64,000 nt of DNA from Paludibacter sp. (GTDB taxonomy: Bacteria > Bacteroidota > Bacteroidia > Bacteroidales > Paludibacteraceae): positions 21,871 to 85,870 of the forward strand of contig JAQUWU010000018.1 of assembly GCA_028692715.1 (NCBI GenBank). Direction: 5' to 3'. Below the pieces are notes generated by a model. That model was not told the DNA's origin. It was given only the letters and a program-made list of their open reading frames with translations, and ran no database searches. A program made the translations under genes and the position numbers. Of this stretch, positions 44,413 to 51,810 are shown piece by piece. The stretch's first letter is position 1; each line of letters starts with the position of its first letter.

Positions 44413-46476
44413 ATGAAACAAAATTCTAAAACCCGCTTCTTTACTCCATTAATGGTTGTTTGGGGGCTCTTAATTTCATTTATGCTTATGACAACAGCTT
44501 GCAATACTAAAGATGCTGCAGTGACATCTGGTATCGACTTAGCAAATCTCGACACTACCGCTCTTCCTGGAACAGATTTTTACCAATATGCCTGTGGTGG
44601 TTGGATGAAAAACAATCCGCTTACGGGTGAGTATTCCCGTTTCGGTAGTTTCGACAAACTAGCAGAAAACAACCGTGAACAATTGAAAGGCTTAATTGAA
44701 GAAATTGCTTCAAAACCGGCAGATAAAGGTACGGTAGCTCAGAAAATTGCCGATATGTATAATTTGGCAATGGACAGTGTAAAATTAAATGCTGATGGTA
44801 TCGAACCCATTAAAGTTGATTTGCAAAACATTGGTAATATCAAAAATGTTTCAGATATTCTAAAAATAATACCTACACTATCGGTTGAAGGATTGGATAC
44901 TTACTTTGCAGTTTATGTGGCTGCCGATCCAATGAATAGTACTATGAATATAGTTCAAACTTACCAAAGTGGGATTAGTCTTGGTCAACGCGATTATTAT
45001 TTAGATAACGATGAACACACAAAAATGATCCGCGAAAAATACAAAGAACATGTGCTGAAAATGTTTAAATTGGTTGGATTTTCAGAGGAGATTGCTCAAA
45101 AGGACATGGCATCGGTTATGAAAATAGAAACCCGTTTGGCAAAAGCGGCATATGATAAGGTGAAATTACGTGATCCTCATGCCAACTACAATTTAATGAC
45201 AGTAGCTGACTTGCAAAAACTGGTTCCTGAAATTAATTGGAATGATTATTTGGTTTCATTAGGATTGAAAGATATTAAACAAATTAGTGTTTCTCAAAAG
45301 GAATCTTTGGTTGAAGTAGGAAAAATTATTGCTACGGAGCCAATAGCTGACCAAATTGCCTATTTGCAATGGAAATTGATTGATAGTGCTGCCGAATATT
45401 TAAGTGACGAGATTTACGCTCAAAACTTCGATTTTTACGGGAAAACACTTTCCGGTAAAAAAGAACAGTCACCACGCTGGAAACGTGCGGTAAGCAATGT
45501 TGATGGTGTGTTAGGTGAAGCAGTTGGACAAATGTATGTAAAAAAATATTTTCCTCCTGCAGCGAAAGAACGTATGTTGAAACTGGTGACAAATCTTCAA
45601 ACTTCTTTAGGAGACAGAATCAATGCATTGACCTGGATGGGTGATTCAACCAAAATAAAAGCAAATGAAAAACTCAAAGCATTTATTGTGAAAATTGGTT
45701 ATCCTGATAAATGGAGAGATTATTCTTCATTGGAAATTGATAAAAAATCATATTATGGAAATATTAAACGCGCCAACAAGTTTGAAACAGATTATCTTTT
45801 TGCTAAAGCCGGAAAAAAGGTAGATAAAACCGAATGGCAAATGACACCTCAAACGGTAAATGCATATTACGATCCATCTACCAACGAAATCTGTTTCCCT
45901 GCTGGAATTTTGCAATATCCATTCTTCGATATGAATGCTGATGATGCCTTCAATTATGGTGCTATTGGTGTGGTAATTGGACATGAAATGACCCATGGAT
46001 TTGATGATCAGGGTTGTCAATATGATAAAGAAGGTAATTTAAAAAACTGGTGGACTGCTGACGATAAAAAACATTTTGATGAAAGAACAGCAGGATTAGC
46101 AACCTTTTTCGATTCGATAGAAGTAGCTCCCGGAGTTTATGGAAATGGTAAATTCACCTTGGGAGAAAATATCGCCGATCAGGGTGGCTTACATGTTTCA
46201 TTTCAGGCATTCAAAAAAGCGACAGAAGCTTCGCCACTTGAAACAAAAGATGGTTTTACGCCAGAACAACGTTTCTTCCTTGCCTATTCTAATGTTTGGG
46301 CAGGCAATATTCGTCCCGAAGAAATTTTACAGCGTACTAAATCTGATCCTCATTCGTTGGGAAAATGGCGAGTAGATGGTGCATTACCTCAAGTAGATGC
46401 ATGGTATGATGCTTTTGGAATTAAAAAATCAGATCCCATGTTTGTGGCACCTGAAAAAAGAGTAAGTATTTGGTAA
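44413..46476 (+). CDS. M13 family zinc metalloendopeptidase, lipoprotein
   Basis: A 687-residue neprilysin-type peptidase. The N-terminus is a lipoprotein signal with lipobox TTAC (Cys 30). The zinc site is VIGHEMTHGFDDQG (H524, E525, H528) with third ligand E585 in ENIADQGG, and the substrate-binding NAYYDP precedes it. It cleaves small peptides, probably in the periplasm or on the surface (PepO-like). It is followed by a clear terminator. Confidence 0.95.
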   Translation: MKQNSKTRFFTPLMVVWGLLISFMLMTTACNTKDAAVTSGIDLANLDTTALPGTDFYQYACGGWMKNNPLTGEYSRFGSFDKLAENNREQLKGLIEEIASKPADKGTVAQKIADMYNLAMDSVKLNADGIEPIKVDLQNIGNIKNVSDILKIIPTLSVEGLDTYFAVYVAADPMNSTMNIVQTYQSGISLGQRDYYLDNDEHTKMIREKYKEHVLKMFKLVGFSEEIAQKDMASVMKIETRLAKAAYDKVKLRDPHANYNLMTVADLQKLVPEINWNDYLVSLGLKDIKQISVSQKESLVEVGKIIATEPIADQIAYLQWKLIDSAAEYLSDEIYAQNFDFYGKTLSGKKEQSPRWKRAVSNVDGVLGEAVGQMYVKKYFPPAAKERMLKLVTNLQTSLGDRINALTWMGDSTKIKANEKLKAFIVKIGYPDKWRDYSSLEIDKKSYYGNIKRANKFETDYLFAKAGKKVDKTEWQMTPQTVNAYYDPSTNEICFPAGILQYPFFDMNADDAFNYGAIGVVIGHEMTHGFDDQGCQYDKEGNLKNWWTADDKKHFDERTAGLATFFDSIEVAPGVYGNGKFTLGENIADQGGLHVSFQAFKKATEASPLETKDGFTPEQRFFLAYSNVWAGNIRPEEILQRTKSDPHSLGKWRVDGALPQVDAWYDAFGIKKSDPMFVAPEKRVSIW

Positions 46477-46494
46477 TAGTTTATCGTATTGTAT

Positions 46495-46532
46495 AAAAAC
46501 AGGCTGTTACTCAATTGTAGCAGCCTGTTTTT
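46495..46532 (+). terminator. Terminator after the M13 peptidase gene
   Basis: AAAAACAGGCTG and CAGCCTGTTTTT form a 12-bp stem with a T-run. Confidence 0.92.
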
Positions 46533-46587
46533 ATTTAGTAAAAAATGTATTCTTTTTCTTTCTAATTATACCATCTGTACAATATAC

Positions 46588-46749
46588 TACCATCTGTACG
46601 TATAAAATAGCCTAAAGCTCTTTTATACGTCTACTGTGGTTAATGCCGATGCATATCGAGTATTTCGAGATTCCGTTTTTTCGGAACAAACAAATAGGGC
46701 AATGAGACAAAGTCGAAATTGGACTGTATTGTTTGTGCTATCGGTATTA
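46588..46749. repeat. Large inverted repeat, left copy
   Basis: 162 bases that reappear inverted at 48777-48907 with high identity. It contains its own hairpin (GTATAAAATAGC paired with GCTCTTTTATAC). About 31 bases in the middle (near 46656-46686, with a TTCGA/TCGGAA hairpin) are absent from the right copy. Confidence 0.8.
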
Positions 46750-46848
46750 CTTCCTACCCAAGTCCGACAAAGTTAAATCACCAAATCTTATTTTTACCGT
46801 ATTCCATAAATTGGAATACTGATTATAAATTTTTGATTGAAAAGTAAA

Positions 46849-47220
46849 TCAATTTGTATATAACCATTCAAGTGCATCATCTCTTTTTCTGAATAATTTT
46901 ATTCTGATACCACTATTTATACAGGTGGTTTCAAAAAAATTGAAAAAGACAAAATCTTCTTCATTTGTGATATGTGCTGTAGGAATATATCTATATTTAA
47001 TATCTATATTATCGTAATGTTCCCGAAACCAATAATATGCTTTAGTATATGAAATACGGTTTATTGACTGAGAAAAATCATATAGTATTTTATAATTCAG
47101 CTCAATCGCTTTTTTTCGAATCATTTTTCCCATTATAACAGCATCATTTTCTTCAAAAATGCTAAAAACCTTCACTTCAATAATTTTAAAATCATTAATT
47201 AATTCAAATGTATACTCCAT
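46849..47220 (-). CDS. Small unrecognised protein, STAS/SpoIIAA-like in pattern
   Basis: A 123-residue protein beginning MEYTFELINDFKIIEVKVFS and showing alternating strand and helix with a C-terminal helix (RDDALEWLYTN). The pattern recalls SpoIIAA/STAS-like single-domain proteins of Bacteroidetes, but similarity is only in shape. It lies inside the large inverted repeat, on the same strand and downstream of a membrane regulator gene. Confidence 0.6.
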   Translation of the reverse strand: MEYTFELINDFKIIEVKVFSIFEENDAVIMGKMIRKKAIELNYKILYDFSQSINRISYTKAYYWFREHYDNIDIKYRYIPTAHITNEEDFVFFNFFETTCINSGIRIKLFRKRDDALEWLYTN

Positions 47221-47469
47221 ACTAAGTAATTTATTAACCGTGAAAACCTTATTTTAGTAGTCAAAATATAATGTCGTATTAATCATTTAGGATAGAACTG
47301 ACTTAAAGCCTGGTCTATCAGTTTTAAATATATCTAATAATTAAGCAGCAAAAATATATTTAAACTATCACCTAAAATTAAAAACACACACGTATATGTA
47401 CGCATGTGTATAAGTGAGTATCTAAAATTTATATATTAGTAATTGCAACGAAGTTAATGCAAAGAGTAA
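47221..47469. other. Non-coding gap
   Basis: AT-rich. ACACACACGTATATGTACGCATGTGT near 47384-47409 is a short imperfect palindrome of alternating purine and pyrimidine. No gene seen. Confidence 0.3.
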
Positions 47470-48384
47470 TTATAATTCAGAGAAAAATAGATTCATATCC
47501 GTATCAGAAGGTATATTGATTTTTTTTCTGATTCTGTATTTTTTAGATTCTATTGCTCTGACGGAGGAGTTTGTTATACAAGCAATTTCTTTTGTAGAAA
47601 AATTAAGTTTTAATAGAGCAATCACTTCAAATTCCGAAATTACAATACATGGAATTAAATCCTTAATTTTATTTGTAAATAATGGATAGTATTCTTCAAA
47701 TAATACAACAAAATTTAAATGATTTTTATATGCTAGTGTCACTAATTCCTGCAATTTTTGCTCATCAATTTTTTGCTCATCAATTTCTTTTTTTTCTTCA
47801 ACCTTTTGAGAATACTTTATTAATAAATCGTTTTTCTTTGCAGAGAAATACAGTTGTGTTATAATTAAAAATGCAGCAATTATACTATTGAAATTATTTA
47901 TTAATTTCCGAAGAATTGGACATATATTTCCACCAAAAATTTTATTATCTGAAATGTGATTTAATAAAGGGACAACAATAATGACAAAAACAATGACAAA
48001 AACAAAAATTTTATTTTTAGTTTTATTATAAACTACTCCCAATAAAATTTCCATACCTATTAAAAATAGATAGATGGAATTCAAATGATAAAACGAAGCT
48101 AAATAACATAGAGAAAATGTGGTGAAAAGTATTATAAATAGGAGAATTACAATATTTTTTTTGGGTAGTAAATAATAAATCAAGTATATATTAAATAATA
48201 AAATATATATTATGAGTGTTTGATATTCTTTAAAAATACTATCTCTGATAATACTTAATATAGATAAGATTATTATTGATAGAATGTATATATTATATTG
48301 TCGATTCTTTATATTATTTAGTTCGTTATTGTATTTATTAAATAGCATAAATATTTTTTTAACTCCAGATTTAAAACTTTGCAA
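47470..48384 (-). CDS. Membrane-bound LuxR-type regulator
   Basis: A 304-residue protein with about six hydrophobic helices in the first 190 residues (ILSIIILSILSII, LIIYILLFNIYLIYYLL, IFVFVIVFVIIVVPLL and others), a charged linker with a tandem EQKIDEQK, and a C-terminal LuxR/GerE-type helix-turn-helix (LLKLNFSTKEIACITNSSVR then AIESKKYRIRKKI). Such membrane LuxR proteins of Bacteroidetes sense unknown envelope signals. It is very AT-rich and lies in the inverted-repeat-bounded segment. Confidence 0.75.
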   Translation of the reverse strand: MQSFKSGVKKIFMLFNKYNNELNNIKNRQYNIYILSIIILSILSIIRDSIFKEYQTLIIYILLFNIYLIYYLLPKKNIVILLFIILFTTFSLCYLASFYHLNSIYLFLIGMEILLGVVYNKTKNKIFVFVIVFVIIVVPLLNHISDNKIFGGNICPILRKLINNFNSIIAAFLIITQLYFSAKKNDLLIKYSQKVEEKKEIDEQKIDEQKLQELVTLAYKNHLNFVVLFEEYYPLFTNKIKDLIPCIVISEFEVIALLKLNFSTKEIACITNSSVRAIESKKYRIRKKINIPSDTDMNLFFSEL

Positions 48385-48674
48385 AATAAATCATATTTTT
48401 CTGTTCAACCATCTGAAATTATACTCACATATACTCATTGATTTGGTGTAGCTAATATTAATACTACTCATTATTGATTTATTAACGAAACATTTATTTA
48501 ATGGCTATACTTATTTTATTACTTAATGATAAATCCATTTATTATAGGAGAAATAACACAATGTATATATATCCCTGTTTATCGAATCTATTTACATTTA
48601 TTTTCAATATTGTACTATAAATAATTTAATAAATGAAAAAAATCAGGGCACTAACATTCAGCTATTACCTAACG
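48385..48674. other. AT-rich non-coding region
   Basis: About 290 bases with stops in all frames. I see no element except the hairpin module that follows. Confidence 0.4.
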
Positions 48675-48743
48675 CTGCCGCACGATTTTATCGTGTGGCA
48701 TTACTAACTGATTTACTTGTTTCCACAGGCGATACAATCGCGA
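48675..48743. repeat. 48-nt hairpin module, copy 1
   Basis: 48675-48722 is identical to 51631-51678. It holds the palindrome GCCGCACGAT-TTT-ATCGTGTGGC and is followed by a second small hairpin (GGCGATACAATCGCG). The plus-strand frame through this segment is a by-product of repeats. Confidence 0.85.
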
Positions 48744-48776
48744 AAGAGCAATGGGAAGGGGACAGGATACAATTTC

Positions 48777-48907
48777 TAATACCGATAGTACAAACAATAC
48801 AGTCCAATTTCGACTTTGTCTCATTGCCCTATTTGTTTGTATACATCGGCATTAACCACAGTAGACATATAAAATAGCTTTGGGCTATTTTATATGTACA
48901 GATGGTA
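48777..48907. repeat. Large inverted repeat, right copy
   Basis: 131 bases, the reverse complement of 46588-46749 apart from a few substitutions and a missing block of about 31 bases. Its hairpin ATATAAAATAGC/GCTATTTTATAT keeps pairing where the left copy differs, which suggests selection or gene conversion for the structure. Confidence 0.8.
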
Positions 48908-48935
48908 TAACATATACTAATGCTTTTTTATAACA

Positions 48936-48973
48936 AAAAAGCAACGGCAAATTTAATCAATTGCCGTTGCTTT
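48936..48973 (-). terminator. Terminator of the first T9SS protein gene
   Basis: AAAGCAACGGCAA and TTGCCGTTGCTTT form a 13-bp stem. A nearly identical hairpin ends the second T9SS gene (51740-51777), showing a duplicated 3' region. Confidence 0.88.
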
Positions 48974-49003
48974 AAGTTGAAATTTAACAAAATGTTTTTT
49001 TTC

Positions 49004-50125
49004 TTATTTCTTCATTAGTTTAGCAACCAATCCATTTACTTTTACCATATACACTCCTTGCTGTAAAGAGTTCATGTTGATATAAGTTTCCCCCTTAGCC
49101 TGTTGTGTAAGCATCAAAGCTCCACTTAAATCATAGATGGCAACAGTGGCTGTTTGTTCGCCTGCAGCAATTGTAAAGCCATCAGTGGTGGGATTTGGAT
49201 ACAGGGCAAACATTGATTTCGGATTATCTAGACCTGCCAAGGGATCAGAAGCAGTAGTAAAACTATAAATATCACCGGTTTGAGTAGTAGAACCATCGGC
49301 AACAGATGTCCTATAATAATAAGTTGTACTTGGAATTAAGTCACTTAAAGTAGCCGAAACCTGTGTTGAACCCGATGTTGTTACGGGACTTTGATCTGCG
49401 TTTATGATTGTACCTAATGAAGCACTTGTTCCATATTCGAATGTAACAGGTTTGTTGCCTGCTTCTTGGGTATATAAGAAGCCATTTAGGTTTGCCGAAG
49501 AGCTTAGTATATCTGTTGCGTTATTGGTAATTATTTCAAAAAATGATGCTTCAGAGCTTACTAAGTAAACATAAGCATCATCGAAATCCGGACCGTAATC
49601 TCCACCCCAACTGAGCGTACCATTACCCGAGAAAGAAAAACGTATTTTTCTGACACCAGAGCCATAACCATTTATGCAGGCATTTTTCAATGTCCATGGT
49701 AAATTTATTTCAAGAGTGGCGTTATTGGCTATATTTTCTGTATAAATTACATCGTCAGAGCTGTTTAACAATTCCACTGTAATACTAATTGTTCCTCCAT
49801 TAAAACAATTGGTCTGTACATATAAGCCTGCCGAAATAACAGGGGCAAGGTCGAGTTGGGCAACTGTATAACCCTTCGTTAAAAGATCTATGGTCTGTGT
49901 CAAAGCACAGCTTGAATAAGAGGAAGCCCAACACTGTGATCCAGTATGTGGAATTGTTGTAAATGCCAAACCCTCTCCTCCACCAAATCCCCAACCGCTT
50001 CCACCATCGGTTTTGGTCCAACTATCGTAATCACTTTCTGCTCCCGGATTGGTAAGCAGGTTTTGCGCGTTTGTCCACTGGACAAATAGCATAAATACAA
50101 TAAAAAAGCATAAGTTTTTTTTCAT
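49004..50125 (-). CDS. T9SS-exported surface protein with fibronectin-like domain
   Basis: I choose the ATG at 50125 (MKKNLCFFIVFMLFVQWTNAQ, a clean signal peptide) and not the one at 50152. The 373-residue protein has a jelly-roll-like N-terminal domain (NLLTNPGAESDYDSWTKTD, about 20-190, carbohydrate-binding in similar proteins), a fibronectin-like domain (about 195-290, with IPSTTYYYRTSVADG) and a type A T9SS sorting domain at the end (LYPNPTTDGF, LQQGVYMVKVNG). It should be secreted and attached to the surface. Its promoter region is shared with a divergent AraC-type regulator. Confidence 0.88.
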   Translation of the reverse strand: MKKNLCFFIVFMLFVQWTNAQNLLTNPGAESDYDSWTKTDGGSGWGFGGGEGLAFTTIPHTGSQCWASSYSSCALTQTIDLLTKGYTVAQLDLAPVISAGLYVQTNCFNGGTISITVELLNSSDDVIYTENIANNATLEINLPWTLKNACINGYGSGVRKIRFSFSGNGTLSWGGDYGPDFDDAYVYLVSSEASFFEIITNNATDILSSSANLNGFLYTQEAGNKPVTFEYGTSASLGTIINADQSPVTTSGSTQVSATLSDLIPSTTYYYRTSVADGSTTQTGDIYSFTTASDPLAGLDNPKSMFALYPNPTTDGFTIAAGEQTATVAIYDLSGALMLTQQAKGETYINMNSLQQGVYMVKVNGLVAKLMKK

Positions 50126-50172
50126 TTTTTCATTTTTTAAAAATTTGAGCACAAAGGAACTGGAAATAGGCT

Positions 50173-50211
50173 AGATTGTGGGTGCAAATCGTAAAAATAG
50201 ATTTACAATCT
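50173..50211. promoter_or_regulatory. Possible operator between divergent genes
   Basis: AGATTGT (50173-50179) and ACAATCT (50205-50211) are inverted 25 bases apart in the 166-base divergent region between the T9SS gene and the AraC-type gene. It may bind the regulator. This is inferred from position only. Confidence 0.35.
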
Positions 50212-50291
50212 GTGCTAAATTAGATAAAAAACAGGCGTATTTTAAATAAAATTAATTGTAATTTTGTTGCTCAAAAATATTCTGGCTTTAT

Positions 50292-51431
50292 ATGATTACT
50301 TTATCTTTATTGTATTCCATAGGAATCCTTCTGTCACTTGTTTTTACCTATCTTGTAATCATCCTTATTTTAAGCCTCGATTCATTGAAATCATCCCGAA
50401 TCGAATGGCAGGTTAAGTCAAAAGTCATTATGTATTTCGCCTGCTCTTTGGTAAATTTAATTTCGCTGCTCTTTTATTACTTTTATCCGACCGTATTTGT
50501 TTATCTTAATTGGTTTATTTTCTTCACTTTTATGCTGGTGCCGGTTTTTTTTTATAGTTTTCTATTCTATATAACCCGTATCGATTTTAACGAACATTTT
50601 TCGCATTATCATTATGTTCTCCCGGCATTCCTCTCTTTGGTACTTCTCTCCGTATCATTGATAACCCCTTTTGATGGTCAGTTACAAATTATAAAAGCCC
50701 GGGGCATCTGTACAAACGATGCATACAAATTGTTTTTCATGGTATCTAACAATAAAATACCGATCCGTACTGGATTTAGTACTGTTTATCTCCTGTTAGC
50801 TTTTTATCGGCTGAACCGTCATCGGAAATTTATTGTCAATTATTCGGGTAATGACGAAAAAAATCGACTTGGATGGTTGCAAGTATATCTGTTTCTGGCT
50901 GTGGGGCTAACTCCATTATCAATTGCAGCGTTTTTTTATGCAGACCGTTCTTTTCTGATTTCCTCATCATTAATGTTAGGATATAATTTCTTGACTATTA
51001 TTCAATCTGTTTATTTGTGCTATTATATAGTGAAGGGAAAATACACAGTGCTTCACGAGCACGAAGAGCTTAAGCCTGTCTTGACTGTGAATGAAGTTGA
51101 CAATAAAGTTATAAAGAAGAGTTTGTTGAACCGTGAGAATTTTGAAGAATATATACTTACTAATAAACCTTACTTAAACCCGGACTTGAAGATTACTGAT
51201 TTGGTAACTGAGCTGGGTGTAAATCGCACTTATATATCAGGGTTTATCAATGCTGAATATCAGATGAATTTTAGTAATTACATAAATAAGTGCAGAATAG
51301 CCGAGTTTAACCTATTAATGAATGACCCGGCCTATAAGGAAACAAGCCGCAAAGAGCTGGCTGAGTTGGTGGGTTTTAGTAGTTACAAAAGCCTTAAACG
51401 TTTTTATGGAAAAGAAGAAGCGGAGCGTTGA
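50292..51431 (+). CDS. AraC-type regulator with seven-helix membrane sensor
   Basis: A 379-residue protein with about seven membrane helices (residues 5-245) and a C-terminal AraC helix-turn-helix pair (LKITDLVTELGVNRTYISGF and RKELAELVGFSSYKSLKRFY, about 300-375). Membrane-bound AraC proteins of this layout are common in Bacteroidetes and control nearby surface genes. It stands divergent from one T9SS gene and before a second, so it is a good candidate for their control. Confidence 0.85.
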   Translation: MITLSLLYSIGILLSLVFTYLVIILILSLDSLKSSRIEWQVKSKVIMYFACSLVNLISLLFYYFYPTVFVYLNWFIFFTFMLVPVFFYSFLFYITRIDFNEHFSHYHYVLPAFLSLVLLSVSLITPFDGQLQIIKARGICTNDAYKLFFMVSNNKIPIRTGFSTVYLLLAFYRLNRHRKFIVNYSGNDEKNRLGWLQVYLFLAVGLTPLSIAAFFYADRSFLISSSLMLGYNFLTIIQSVYLCYYIVKGKYTVLHEHEELKPVLTVNEVDNKVIKKSLLNRENFEEYILTNKPYLNPDLKITDLVTELGVNRTYISGFINAEYQMNFSNYINKCRIAEFNLLMNDPAYKETSRKELAELVGFSSYKSLKRFYGKEEAER

Positions 51432-51525
51432 ATTGTTCCATTCATGTCGTCACCGAAGTCAAAAAGCAGTAAAATTTCTTGTTTCTTCATTTAAATTAGA
51501 GAAAGTTCTGTCCCAATATATTACG

Positions 51526-51627
51526 TTATGAAGCTTTACAATTAGCCGGATAAGTTTTTGAACCATCAGTAGCAACTCCTGTATTTGCTGTTATCGCAGC
51601 TCCACTTAAATCTAATACCACCAATCC
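51526..51627 (-). pseudogene. Remnant of the C-terminal end of a lost protein
   Basis: On the minus strand an open frame ends at TAA (51526-51528) and reads LGLVVLDLSGAAITANTGVA followed by TDGSKTYPANCKAS. The composition is that of an exported protein, not of random non-coding DNA. It has no start and is cut at about 51630 by the 48-nt hairpin module. I cannot name the parent gene. Confidence 0.5.
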
Positions 51628-51630
51628 AAG

Positions 51631-51699
51631 CTGCCGCACGATTTTATCGTGTGGCATTACTAACTGATTTACTTGTTTACCCCACGCGATAAAATCGCG
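51631..51699. repeat. 48-nt hairpin module, copy 2
   Basis: Identical in 48 bases to 48675-48722, followed by a companion hairpin CGCGATAAAATCGCG (51685-51699) whose stem differs from that of copy 1 but still pairs. Confidence 0.85.
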
Positions 51700-51739
51700 C
51701 TAGAGCAAGTTGTAGATACTAATGTTTTATTGTATAAGA

Positions 51740-51777
51740 AAAAAGCAACGGCAAATACAATTAATTGCCGTTGCTTT
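51740..51777 (-). terminator. Terminator of the second T9SS protein gene
   Basis: The AAAGCAACGGCAA/TTGCCGTTGCTTT stem, as at 48936-48973, placed 33 bases after the stop codon of the minus-strand gene. Confidence 0.88.
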
Positions 51778-51810
51778 AAGGTGCAGTTAACCTCTGAAAG
51801 CCTCTTTTTT

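Noticed and set aside
48695-48877. Plus-strand ORF of 60 codons
   Set aside because: It is composed of the hairpin module and the right inverted repeat and has no protein character.
46588-48907. Insertion sequence
   Set aside because: Neither enclosed gene resembles a transposase or recombinase, so I report only the inverted repeat.
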